The notes under the pieces: model-generated
Databases searched by the model: none
What the model saw: the letters and a program-made list of their open reading frames with translations, nothing else
Told to the model about the DNA's origin: nothing
Assembly (NCBI RefSeq): GCF_900100955.1
Contig: NZ_FNCC01000001.1
Coordinates: forward strand, 558,001-622,000
Length of the DNA stretch: 64,000 bases
Source of the DNA: Lentzea fradiae
GTDB lineage: Bacteria; Actinomycetota; Actinomycetes; Mycobacteriales; Pseudonocardiaceae
Reading direction: 5' to 3'
Shown here: positions 8,868-16,774 of the stretch, piece by piece
Numbering within the stretch: position 1 is the first letter of the stretch
Layout: each line of letters starts with the position of its first letter
Translations under genes and position numbers: made by a program

Positions 8868-9988
8868 GCGCCGTGCGGTCGGTGGGTGTCGTCGGCGGCG
8901 GGGTCGCGGGGTTCGCCTCCGCGATCCTGCTCGCGGAGGCGGGGGTGGAGGTCGACCTCGTCGACGCCAAGCCCGACCTCGGCGCGATCGGCTCCGGGAT
9001 CACGTTGCAGGGCAACGCGTTGCGCGTGCTGCACCGCCTCGGGGTGTGGGACGGCGTGCAGCGGCTCGGCTTCGGGTTCGACACGCTCGGTCTCCGCGCC
9101 CCCGACGGCACGGTCCTGGCCGTCATCCCGGACACCCGCACGGGCGGGACGGACCTGCCGGCGACCGTCGGCATGTACCGGCCCGACCTCGCGGTGCTCC
9201 TCGCCGCCCGCGCCACCGAGCTGGGGGTGCGGGTCAGGACGGGTGTCGCGGCGACGGCGCTGGCCCAGGACGGCGACACCGTCGATCTGTCCACTTCGGA
9301 CGGCGAGAGCAAGCGGTACGACCTGGTGATCGGCGCGGACGGCGTCCGGTCGTGGACGCGCGCCGCCGCCGGGGTCGAGCTCACCACCGAACCGGTCGGC
9401 ATGGGCATCTGGCGGGCCTTCACCCGGCGGCCCGAGTCGGTCACCCGCACCGACCTCACCTACGGCGGCGCGGCCTACATCGCGGGCTACTGCCCGACCG
9501 GCGAGGACTCCCTCTACGCCTACCTGGTCGAGGACGCGCAGGACCGCTCCGGGCTGAGCCCGGACGAGCGCCTCGCGACGATGCGCGCGTTGGCGGAGAA
9601 CTACGGCGGTCCCTGGGAGGACATCCGCGCGCACCTCACCGACCCGTCCCGCGTCCACTACACCTGGTTCGAGGAGCACCTGCTCGACGGACCCTGGCAC
9701 CGCGGCCGCGTCGTGCTGATCGGGGACGCCGTGCACTGCTGCCCGCCCACGCTCGCCCAGGGCGCGGCGCAGGCGCTGGAGGACGCCTTGGTCCTCAGCG
9801 AGCTGCTCACCACGCACGACTCTCTCGGCGACGACCTGTGGGCCGAGTTCTCCTCGCGTCGCCTGCCCCGCGTCCGCGCGGTCGTGGAGGGGTCGGTCCA
9901 GCTGTGCCGCTGGCTCCTCGCGGGGGAGCGCGGCGACACCCAGGCCCTGATCGGCCGGATCACCGGCATCCTCTCGGAGGCACCGTGA
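8864..9988 (+). CDS. FAD-dependent aromatic monooxygenase (salicylate hydroxylase type)
   Basis: 374 residues. FAD-binding GxGxxG is GVVGGGVAGFASAILLAEAG at the N-terminus; the NADPH/FAD DG motif is DLVIGADGVRS (about 150-160); the second FAD motif is GRVVLIGDAVHCCPPTLAQG (about 283-302). This is the full set of a group A flavoprotein hydroxylase and the length fits. It would insert oxygen into a phenolic or hydroxy-aromatic carboxylate, possibly with decarboxylation. Start overlaps the FAH gene and stop overlaps the amidohydrolase gene by 4 nt. Confidence 0.9.
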   Translation: MSAVRSVGVVGGGVAGFASAILLAEAGVEVDLVDAKPDLGAIGSGITLQGNALRVLHRLGVWDGVQRLGFGFDTLGLRAPDGTVLAVIPDTRTGGTDLPATVGMYRPDLAVLLAARATELGVRVRTGVAATALAQDGDTVDLSTSDGESKRYDLVIGADGVRSWTRAAAGVELTTEPVGMGIWRAFTRRPESVTRTDLTYGGAAYIAGYCPTGEDSLYAYLVEDAQDRSGLSPDERLATMRALAENYGGPWEDIRAHLTDPSRVHYTWFEEHLLDGPWHRGRVVLIGDAVHCCPPTLAQGAAQALEDALVLSELLTTHDSLGDDLWAEFSSRRLPRVRAVVEGSVQLCRWLLAGERGDTQALIGRITGILSEAP

Positions 9989-11004
9989 CAGACCAGCAGA
10001 ACGTCGCTGTCGTCGACGTGCACGCCCACTGCCTCGTCCCGGCCGTCGAGGAACTGGTCGCGGGACGGCCGGGGCTCGCCGAGCAGCAGGCGCTCGACGT
10101 CGTGCGGAACGGCGCCGAGTCCATGCGGGTGTCCGGAGTGATGGTCCGCGACGCGCTGCCGTCGCTCACCTCGGTCGAGCAACGGCTCGCGGACATGGAC
10201 GCCGCCGGTGTCGATGTGCAGGTCGTGTCGCCGTCCCCGTCGCACTACCACTACTGGGCCGATCCGGACCTGGCGACGCGGGTGTGCCGTGCGGCGAACG
10301 ACGGCCTCGCCGGGCTCGTCGCGTCGGCGCCCCACCGCTTGCAGGGCCTCGGTCTCGTGCCGCTGCAACATCCCGGCCTGTGCGCGGACCTGCTCGACCA
10401 CGCGGTGGGGCTCGGGCTCAAGGGCGTGGAGATCTCGTCGTTCGCGCCGGGGGTCGAACTGTCCGACGACCGGCTCGACCCGTTCTGGGCACGGGCGGCC
10501 GAGCTGGGAGCACTGGTGTTCCTGCACCCGTTCGGCTGCTCCCTCGACGCCCGGCTCGACCGCTTCTACCTGTCCAACACCGTCGGGCAGCCCGTGGAGA
10601 ACGCCGTGGCGCTCTCGCACCTGATCTTCGGCGGCGTGCTGGACCGCCACCCCGGGCTGCGGGTGCTGGCGGCGCACGGCGGTGGCTACCTGCCCACCTA
10701 CCTCGGGCGTTCCGACCACGCCTGGCAGGTGCGGCCGGAGGCGCGCGGCTGCGCGGAACCGCCGTCGAGCTACCTGCGCAGGCTGTGGTTCGACTCGCTC
10801 GTCCACACGCCGGGCGCACTGCGCGCGCTCGTCGCCGCGGCCGGGGCCGACCGCGTCCTCCTCGGCTCCGACCACCCCTTCGACATGGGCGTCGCCGACC
10901 CCGTCGCCCGCCTCGACGCCGCCGGCCTGGACCCGGCCGACCGCGCCGCGATCGCCGGCGGCACCGCACTGGAACTGGGGCTCGTCCCCGGGAAGGAGTC
11001 GTGA
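9985..11004 (+). CDS. Amidohydrolase-family (ACMSD-like) decarboxylase/hydrolase
   Basis: 339 residues from GTG 9985 within a GTGA overlap. The metal site is complete: VDVHAHC near residue 10, VFLHPFG about residue 175, LAAHGGGYLP about 230 and LLGSDHPFDMG about 290. This is the arrangement of ACMSD, gamma-resorcylate and 5-carboxyvanillate decarboxylases. Family knowledge says non-oxidative decarboxylation or hydrolysis of an aromatic or semialdehyde intermediate using a divalent metal. Placed between a hydroxylase and a ring-cleaving dioxygenase, decarboxylation of a hydroxylated benzoate to give a catechol is the simplest reading. Confidence 0.85.
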   Translation: MTDQQNVAVVDVHAHCLVPAVEELVAGRPGLAEQQALDVVRNGAESMRVSGVMVRDALPSLTSVEQRLADMDAAGVDVQVVSPSPSHYHYWADPDLATRVCRAANDGLAGLVASAPHRLQGLGLVPLQHPGLCADLLDHAVGLGLKGVEISSFAPGVELSDDRLDPFWARAAELGALVFLHPFGCSLDARLDRFYLSNTVGQPVENAVALSHLIFGGVLDRHPGLRVLAAHGGGYLPTYLGRSDHAWQVRPEARGCAEPPSSYLRRLWFDSLVHTPGALRALVAAAGADRVLLGSDHPFDMGVADPVARLDAAGLDPADRAAIAGGTALELGLVPGKES

Positions 11005-11942
11005 TGACCGAACGGCTCATCACCCACCTGCGCCACGTCGACCTCGCGGTGCCGGACCTGGCCTCGCAACGGTCGTTCTACACAGGACAGTGGGGCCTCA
11101 CCGAGGTCGCGACGGACACCGGTTTGTCGTTCCTCGCCGCGGAAGGCTCACCGGAGCAGTACGTCGTGCGGCTGCGCCAGGCCACCGACAAGAGGATCGA
11201 CCTCATCGCGTTCGGCGCGGCCACGCCCGCCGACGTCGACAAGCTGGCGCAAACGCTGGCGCGCAACGGGGTCAAGCTCGTCTCGGAGCCCGGCGCGGTC
11301 GTGACACCGGGCGGTGGCTACGGGTTCCGTTTCTTCGACAACGAGGGCCGCACCGTCGAGGTGTCCGCCGACGTCGCCCTGCGCGCGCACCGCAAGGTCG
11401 AGGAGGGCGAGTCGATCCCCGTCCGGCTCTCGCACGTCGTGATCAACTCGTTCGACCCGGAGGGCACCGTCGCCTTCTACGAACGCCACCTCGGGTTCGC
11501 GCTCTCCGACATCCTCACGCACCCCCGCATGGGCAACATGATGTGGTTCCTGCGCTGCAACGACTGGCACCACAGCTTCGCCGTCGCCCGCTGCCCGCAC
11601 CCGTCGCTGCACCACGCGAGCTTCGAGATGCGCGGCATCGACGAGTACATGCGCGGCACCGGCCGCCTGCTGCGCGCGGGCGTCGAGAAGATCTGGGGCC
11701 CCGGCAGGCACAAGGCGGGCAACAACACGTTCACCTACTTCCTCGACCCGCAGGGCAACACGGTCGAGTACACGACCGAGCTGGAACGCCTCGACGAGGA
11801 CACCTGGCACCCCGGGCTGCACGACATCACCGACCCCGCGGTGTCCGACCAGTGGGGCACCGCCAACCGCATGGACGAGTTCGTGGCCGCGAAGTCGTTC
11901 AACGACCCGGACCGGGGCCTCTTCCTGGCCCCGCCCGTCTGA
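11004..11942 (+). CDS. Two-domain VOC extradiol dioxygenase (catechol 2,3-dioxygenase type)
   Basis: 312 residues, start in an ATGA overlap. Two vicinal-oxygen-chelate domains: residues 5-125 (LRHVDLAVPDLASQRSFYTG), without a full metal triad, and residues 135-280. The second domain has the Fe(II) ligands His in LSHVVINS, His in PSLHHASFEM and Glu in NTVEYTTE, plus the proton-shuttle-type residues in DWHHSFAV. It cleaves a catecholic ring next to the diol. It follows the decarboxylase and precedes a second FAH enzyme, as expected for a meta-cleavage pathway. Confidence 0.9.
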   Translation: MTERLITHLRHVDLAVPDLASQRSFYTGQWGLTEVATDTGLSFLAAEGSPEQYVVRLRQATDKRIDLIAFGAATPADVDKLAQTLARNGVKLVSEPGAVVTPGGGYGFRFFDNEGRTVEVSADVALRAHRKVEEGESIPVRLSHVVINSFDPEGTVAFYERHLGFALSDILTHPRMGNMMWFLRCNDWHHSFAVARCPHPSLHHASFEMRGIDEYMRGTGRLLRAGVEKIWGPGRHKAGNNTFTYFLDPQGNTVEYTTELERLDEDTWHPGLHDITDPAVSDQWGTANRMDEFVAAKSFNDPDRGLFLAPPV

Positions 11943-12886
11943 TGCGGTTCGCCACCGTCGAGGAGCCCGGCGGCGCGGTCCGCTGCGGCGTCGTCGACGG
12001 GGACACCCTGCTGCGCCTGCCGGAGGGGACCAGCGTCCTGGAGCTGCTGCGGTCCGGCACGCTCCTCGACGCGGGGGCGGCGGCCGGTGACCCGATCTCC
12101 TTGGCGGGACTGCGGTTGCTGCCCCCGGTCGAGGCCCCGACCGTGCGGGACTTCGCGGCGTTCGAGGAGCACGTCGAAGGCATCGCGGGTGCGGTGGACG
12201 ACGCCTGGTACGCCGCGCCGACGTTCTACTTCACCAACCCGTACGGCCTCGTCGGCGCCCACGACGACGTCGCCGTCCCGCCGGGGTGCGAACGGCTGGA
12301 CTTCGAGCTGGAGGTAGCCGCCGTCATCGGCGTCGCGGGCTCCGACCTCACCCCCGGCGAGGCACGCCACCACATCGCCGGGTACACGATCCTCAACGAC
12401 TGGTCGGCCCGCGACCTCCAGTTCCGCGAGATGGCGGTCCGGCTGGGTCCCTGCAAGGGCAAGGACTTCGCGACGACGCTCGGCCCGTTCCTCGTCACCG
12501 CCGACGAGGTCGAGCCGCACCGCGACGCCGACGGGTTCCTCTCACTCGGCATGACCGTCGCCGTCAACGGCACGGAGATAGGCCGCGACCTGTTGTCCAA
12601 CATGAGTTGGCCGTTCGAGGACCTGGTCGCCTATGCGAGCCGTGGCACCGAGGTGCGTCCCGGTGACGTCCTCGGCTCGGGCACCTGCGGCAACGGCGGC
12701 TGCCTCGCCGAGCTGTGGGGACGCGGCCGGGACCTGCCGCCGCTCGTGCCCGGCGACGTCGTGACCATGACCGTCGACGGTCTCGGCACCATCGCCAACA
12801 CCGTCGTCGCGGGCGCCGACCCGCGCCCGATCCCGGTGGCACGCCGCCGGGGCCGGCGCAGGCCCTCAGGCCCCACGACGACGTGA
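11942..12886 (+). CDS. Fumarylacetoacetate hydrolase-family enzyme (last of operon)
   Basis: 314 residues, start in an ATGA overlap with the dioxygenase stop. FAH motifs: VRDFAAFEEHV, TFYFTNPYGLVG, metal acids in LDFELEVAAVIG and GYTILNDWSARDLQFRE, GKDFATTLGPFLVT, and VLGSGTCGNGGCLAELWG in place of the more common GTP-A-G loop. It is closer to true fumarylacetoacetases and 5-oxopent-3-ene hydrolases than the first FAH of the operon. Probable role: hydrolysis of the ring-fission product. The Arg-rich C-terminus (ARRRGRRRP) is unusual and may be disordered. Confidence 0.85.
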   Translation: MRFATVEEPGGAVRCGVVDGDTLLRLPEGTSVLELLRSGTLLDAGAAAGDPISLAGLRLLPPVEAPTVRDFAAFEEHVEGIAGAVDDAWYAAPTFYFTNPYGLVGAHDDVAVPPGCERLDFELEVAAVIGVAGSDLTPGEARHHIAGYTILNDWSARDLQFREMAVRLGPCKGKDFATTLGPFLVTADEVEPHRDADGFLSLGMTVAVNGTEIGRDLLSNMSWPFEDLVAYASRGTEVRPGDVLGSGTCGNGGCLAELWGRGRDLPPLVPGDVVTMTVDGLGTIANTVVAGADPRPIPVARRRGRRRPSGPTTT

Positions 12887-12949
12887 GGTGCGGACGGCCA
12901 CCGCCGTACGGGTGAGGACCTGCTGCGACAGCGCCTCCGGTGCTGCGCG

Positions 12950-13513
12950 CTACTCCTCGAACAGCAACGGCGTCACCTTCCGCGCCAACGCGAGCGGGTC
13001 ACCGTCCGGGCCGGGGTCGAGGTTCCCCGTGTTCCACAACGTCGCGAACCCGTGCACGAGCGACCACGCCGCGACGCCCGCGACCCGGCGGTCCGGACCG
13101 GTCCGTTCCCCCTCGACGTCCGCGACACCACCGGCGAGCGCGGCGCCTGCCCGCTCCCGTGCGGCGGTCAGGTCCGGGTCGTCGGGGTGGTGCAGGTCCG
13201 GCCGGAACATCACCTCGAAGTGCGCCTTGTGCTCCACGGCGAACCGCACGTAGGAGACGCCCAGCTCGGCGAAGGAACCGGTGCGGCCGCGGGTGTCGGT
13301 GAGCGTGTCGGCCAGGAGCGCGAACCCCTCGGCGGCGAGGGCGGTGAGCACGCCCGCCTTGTCCTTGAAGTGGTGCACGGGGCCGGCGTGCGAGACGCCG
13401 ACGCGGCGGGCCAGGTCGCGGAGGCTGATCCCGGCGGGGCCGTGCTCGGTGATCGCGTCGACGGCGGCGGCGAGGACGGCGCGGCGCAGGTCGCCGTGGT
13501 GGTACGGGGGCAC
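12950..13513 (-). CDS. TetR-family transcriptional regulator
   Basis: 187 residues from GTG 13513; the longer frame would start at a TTG inside the operator and is rejected. N-terminal HTH: HGDLRRAVLAAAVDAI, then AGISLRDLARRVGVSHAGPVHHFKDKAGVLTALA (TetR recognition helix with HHF). The C-terminal half resembles the WHG/TetR_C domain (YVRFAVEHKAHFEVMFRPD). It is divergent from a DoxX-type membrane protein gene; two tandem 21-bp palindromes lie between them. Confidence 0.88.
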   Translation of the reverse strand: MPPYHHGDLRRAVLAAAVDAITEHGPAGISLRDLARRVGVSHAGPVHHFKDKAGVLTALAAEGFALLADTLTDTRGRTGSFAELGVSYVRFAVEHKAHFEVMFRPDLHHPDDPDLTAARERAGAALAGGVADVEGERTGPDRRVAGVAAWSLVHGFATLWNTGNLDPGPDGDPLALARKVTPLLFEE

Positions 13514-13519
13514 GAGCCC

Positions 13520-13574
13520 GATCTTACCGTTGACAAGATCGGGCGGCCAGGTCAATCTTGTCAGTGACAAGATT
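13520..13574. promoter_or_regulatory. Two tandem TetR operators
   Basis: Site 2 (13554-13574) is a perfect 9-bp inverted repeat AATCTTGTC-AGT-GACAAGATT. Site 1 (13520-13540) is the imperfect version GATCTTACC-GTT-GACAAGATC. Both lie between the TetR start and the DoxX start with 34-bp spacing, so two dimers could bind about three helical turns apart. Confidence 0.75.
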
Positions 13575-13594
13575 CAGAACCGTGGGGGAATGGC

Positions 13595-14056
13595 ATGGCT
13601 CCGTTCATCGCTTTGGTCGTCGTCACGTCGGCGCTGCTGCTCATCGGCGCGTTCGGGGTGCGGCGGGTTGGTTCGTTGCCGGTCGCGTTGCGCGGCGGGC
13701 TGACGGTCATGTTCGTGCTGACCGGGGGCGCGCACTTCATCGGGATGCGCGAGGAGCTGATCTCGATGGTGCCGCCCGCGCTGCCCGCGCCCGGCCTGCT
13801 GGTCACGGTGACCGGCGTGCTGGAGCTCCTCGGCGCCGCAGGACTGCTGTGGTCGCGCACGGCCGGTTGGGCGGCGGCCGGGCTCACCGCGATGCTCGTC
13901 GCGATGTTCCCGGCGAACGTGCACAAGGCGCTCTCCGGGGACGTGCCGTGGGACGACCAGCTCGTGCCGCGCACGCTGATGCAGGTGGTCTTCCTGGCCG
14001 CCACCGTCACCGTCGCGCGGCACCACCTGAAGCGGCCGGAACTCGCGCGCCACTGA
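13595..14056 (+). CDS. DoxX-like small membrane protein
   Basis: 153 residues, ATG at 13595. Four hydrophobic segments (about residues 3-20, 34-52, 68-105, 125-142), with GGAHFIGMREELISMVPP after the second and GVLELLGAAGLL in the third, match the DoxX/DoxD-like family. Function in the family is poorly defined (quinone-linked redox or stress membrane proteins). Divergent TetR control suggests induction by a small molecule. Confidence 0.8.
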   Translation: MAPFIALVVVTSALLLIGAFGVRRVGSLPVALRGGLTVMFVLTGGAHFIGMREELISMVPPALPAPGLLVTVTGVLELLGAAGLLWSRTAGWAAAGLTAMLVAMFPANVHKALSGDVPWDDQLVPRTLMQVVFLAATVTVARHHLKRPELARH

Positions 14057-14092
14057 CGCGTCGTCCGGCCGCACTCGCCGGTGGATGCTTAA

Positions 14093-14126
14093 GGTGTGCT
14101 CCCCCGACCGAGTTCAGGAGCACACC
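14093..14126 (+). promoter_or_regulatory. Hairpin sequestering the ribosome site of the SUKH gene
   Basis: GGTGTGCTCC and GGAGCACACC form a perfect 10-bp stem with a 14-nt loop. The 3' arm contains the GGAG ribosome site and ends directly at the ATG at 14127. If transcribed, this stem hides the start region. Confidence 0.55.
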
Positions 14127-15386
14127 ATGCAGGCGGAACTGGCCGCTGTCGCGCACGACCTCGTCGCCGCGGTCGAACCCGGCTTCGGCCACCTGACGCT
14201 GCGCGCGTCCTGCGGCGGCGGCGGAAGCACCCACCGGCTGACGGCCGGACCGTCCGAACAGGACGTGTTCGCGCCGCTGGAGAGCCTGCGCGAGGTCGGT
14301 CTCGACCGGCCTGTCGTGTTCGAGATGCGGGTCGAGGAGAACGGCACCTTCCAGGCCGTCGCCACCAGGGACATCATCCAGGTCGCGTCCCTGCTCCCGC
14401 CGACGTACACGATCCTGCTGAAGCCGCCACCGCGGCGCGAGCGGCGGGAGGTGTCGACGCTCGCCGAGGTGGAGAGCGTGATCGGGGTGTCGCTGCCGCC
14501 GGAGCTGCACGACCTGCACGCGGGCCGGGCGCGGATCGACGAGGACATCACCCTGTACTCGCCCGACGACATCGTCCTGACGTGGCAGAGCTGCCTCTCG
14601 ACGGAGGAGGAAGACCCGCGCGACTGGGAGACCCCGGTGCTCTACGCGGGGCCGCCTGACGCCGTGCGGACCGTGCGGTTCCACCCGAGGTGGGTTCCGT
14701 TCGGCTACAACGACTGGGGTGACGCGCTGTGCGTCGACCTCGCGCCGGGGCCGCGCGGACGGGCCGGGCAGGTGGTCCAGCTCGCGGGTGAGGGGCCGCT
14801 GACCTACCTGGCCGACTCGGTCGCGGGCCTGGTGCTGCCGGACTCCTACCCTGGAACGAGAGGGCTGAAGGACAGCTTCACCGTGGCCGACCGCGGGCTG
14901 GAAGGGATCGCGGCGCTGCCGGAGACGGTGCAGTCGCTCACCTTGCGCGAACCGGGCGACCTCGACTTCGGGGTGCTCGCCCGGCTGTCCTCGTTGCGGG
15001 AGCTGCGGATCACGCGCGGCGGGTCCGTCCGCCTCGGCGCGCTGGCACACCTCCCGTTGCGGCGGCTGGAGGTGAGCGGGTACGAGATCGAGCTGCCGGT
15101 GTGCGAGACGATCACCGCTCTCGTGCTCGACGGCGCGTTCGTCGACCTGCCGCCGCTGCCGAACCTCCGCGTGCTCGACGTGTCCAAAGCGGAGGTGGAC
15201 GTCGAGTATCTGCCGGAGGTCGACTACCTGGTGATGAACGCCGCGCAGTGGCGGCGCTGCTCGACGAGTCCCGCCGCGGCCACGCTCACCGGGGAGTCCT
15301 CGCTGGCCGGTGCGCTCGCGTGGGCGCGGGAACGCGGCGTGGAGCTGCCGTACGAGGTGGTCAGCGGGCGGGTCTCGGCCACCTGA
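14127..15386 (+). CDS. SMI1/KNR4 (SUKH)-like protein with leucine-rich-like C-terminus
   Basis: 419 residues from ATG 14127 (CAGGAGC upstream). The N-terminal ~115 residues look like a separate alpha-beta domain. Around 115-255 is a SUKH-type domain (STLAEVESVIGVSLPPELHDLH and VPFGYNDWGDALCVDL, the usual 'gndgGd..cvDl' pattern). The C-terminal region has repeated LRELRI..GG, LRRLEVSGYE and LRVLDVSKAEV units that resemble short leucine-rich repeats. SUKH proteins are often immunity proteins of polymorphic toxins, but no toxin gene is adjacent. A second SUKH protein occurs at 40316. Confidence 0.7.
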   Translation: MQAELAAVAHDLVAAVEPGFGHLTLRASCGGGGSTHRLTAGPSEQDVFAPLESLREVGLDRPVVFEMRVEENGTFQAVATRDIIQVASLLPPTYTILLKPPPRRERREVSTLAEVESVIGVSLPPELHDLHAGRARIDEDITLYSPDDIVLTWQSCLSTEEEDPRDWETPVLYAGPPDAVRTVRFHPRWVPFGYNDWGDALCVDLAPGPRGRAGQVVQLAGEGPLTYLADSVAGLVLPDSYPGTRGLKDSFTVADRGLEGIAALPETVQSLTLREPGDLDFGVLARLSSLRELRITRGGSVRLGALAHLPLRRLEVSGYEIELPVCETITALVLDGAFVDLPPLPNLRVLDVSKAEVDVEYLPEVDYLVMNAAQWRRCSTSPAAATLTGESSLAGALAWARERGVELPYEVVSGRVSAT

Positions 15387-15419
15387 CGGCCCATTGGACC
15401 CGGCCTCACCGACACCGGC

Positions 15420-15643
15420 CGAGCACTCCGCCGCAGGCTCTGCCTCCTTCTCCCGCCAGCCACCCACCCGCGCGTCCCCCACCCAGGCGGTCCCGCCCAC
15501 TCCGCGTGACGCGGCTTGGGAACGCGGGGGCCCTACGTTTCCCTACATGGGACGTAGGGCCCCCGCGTACTACACGGGAAACACGAAAGAGAGTCGCGAA
15601 CCGGGCGGGGCGTTACGGACGGCAGTGACGGAAGCGTGCTTAG
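15420..15643 (+). repeat. Dispersed intergenic repeat, copy A
   Basis: A ~224-bp stretch nearly identical to the reverse complement of 49117-49336 (3' ~165 bp about 90 percent by eye, 5' ~60 bp more diverged). Its core is a perfect 17-bp stem, 15522-15538 with 15552-15568, preceded by a small CCGCG-TGA-CGCGG hairpin. It starts 34 nt after the SUKH stop and ends 10 nt before the histidine-kinase start. Between copies most base changes would alter amino acids in the shared open frame, so it is not a conserved protein. Confidence 0.85.
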
Positions 15644-15652
15644 GATGAGGCG

Positions 15653-16774
15653 GTGGTGGCGCTGCTGCGGTCGGTGTGGGACGAACCCCGTCCGGTGCGC
15701 GCGGCCGCGCGGCTGTGGTGGGACTGGGTGCTCGTCGCCGTGCTCCTGGGGCTCGCCGTGATCGAGGCGGTGGTCCGGTCCGAGCCGGGCGGGCTGGTCG
15801 TGGCGGTGGTGCTGCTGCCGTTGCTGCTGGTGCGCAGGGACAGGCCGCTGGTCGCGGTCGCCGCCGCGTTCTGCGTGGCCGGGGTCGCCGAGGTGGTGCT
15901 GGGGCGCGAGCCGGAGCTGAACGTCCTCGTCTTCATGGTGCTGTTCCCGTACGCCCTGTTCCGTTGGGGGTGCGGCCGGGAGGCGGTGCTCGGGGCGGCG
16001 GTCATGCTCGCCAAGATCGGGCTGTCGGCGGTGCTGGGGCACGTCGGCGCGGGTGACGCGGTGGCGGGGGTCGCCGTGCTGGGCGCGTCGGGTGCGCTCG
16101 GGGCGGCGGTGCGGTACCGGGCGAAGGCGCGGGCACGCGAGTTCGAACAGGTCAAGCTGCTCGAACGCGAACGGCTCGCGCGCGACCTGCACGACACGGT
16201 CGCGCACCACGTGTCGGCGATGGCGATCCGGGCCCAGGCGGGGCTCGCGACGGCGGCGGCACGGCCGGAGGCGGCCACCGAGGCGCTCCGGCTGATCGAG
16301 TCGGAGGCGTCACGGGCGCTCGCGGAGATGCGCACGATGGTGCGCGCCCTGCGCCGCACCGAGTCCGCGGACCTGGCACCCAGCCCGTCCGTCACCGACA
16401 TCGCGCTGCTCGCGAGCCCGGGACGACCGGGACCGGAGGTGGACGTGCGGATGGACGGAGACGTCGGCGAGCTCCCCAAATCGGTGGGGACAGCGCTCTA
16501 CCGCCTCGCCCAGGAGTCGGTCACCAACGCGCGGCGGCACGCCAGGAACGCCACCCGCATCGACGTCCTGGTGACCGTCGACGACACGGCGGCGCACCTG
16601 CGGGTGAGCGACGACGGCGACACCGGCGGCACCCGCGGGCCCGGCCGGGGACACGGGCTGATCGGCATGCGGGAGCGCGCCGACCTGCTCGGGGGCAGCT
16701 GCGAGGCGGGGCCCGGTCCCGGCCGGGGCTGGACCGTGACGGCCGTGCTGCCGCTGGCGGGAGCGGGCCGGTGA
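15653..16774 (+). CDS. NarL-type sensor histidine kinase
   Basis: 373 residues from GTG 15653 (GGATGAGG upstream). Four to five membrane helices (about residues 20-145), a short coiled region, then HisKA_3 with ERERLARDLHDTVAHHVSAM (phospho-His in LHDTVAHH) and a HATPase domain with YRLAQESVTNARRHA (N box), VSDDGDTGG (D/G1 box) and GRGHGLIGMRERADLLGG (G2 box). The short loops between helices suggest it senses a membrane signal. The stop overlaps the start of the response regulator (GTGA). The start lies just behind repeat copy A, which must contain or abut its promoter; TAGGAT at 15641-15646 could be a -10. Confidence 0.92.
   Translation: MVALLRSVWDEPRPVRAAARLWWDWVLVAVLLGLAVIEAVVRSEPGGLVVAVVLLPLLLVRRDRPLVAVAAAFCVAGVAEVVLGREPELNVLVFMVLFPYALFRWGCGREAVLGAAVMLAKIGLSAVLGHVGAGDAVAGVAVLGASGALGAAVRYRAKARAREFEQVKLLERERLARDLHDTVAHHVSAMAIRAQAGLATAAARPEAATEALRLIESEASRALAEMRTMVRALRRTESADLAPSPSVTDIALLASPGRPGPEVDVRMDGDVGELPKSVGTALYRLAQESVTNARRHARNATRIDVLVTVDDTAAHLRVSDDGDTGGTRGPGRGHGLIGMRERADLLGGSCEAGPGPGRGWTVTAVLPLAGAGR

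Noticed and set aside
15310-15648. Shared protein-like sequence (TQAVPPTPRDAAWE and so on) in both dispersed repeats, as a conserved gene
   Set aside because: Differences between copies mostly change amino acids and the frame begins inside the SUKH gene in copy A, so the similarity is at DNA level.
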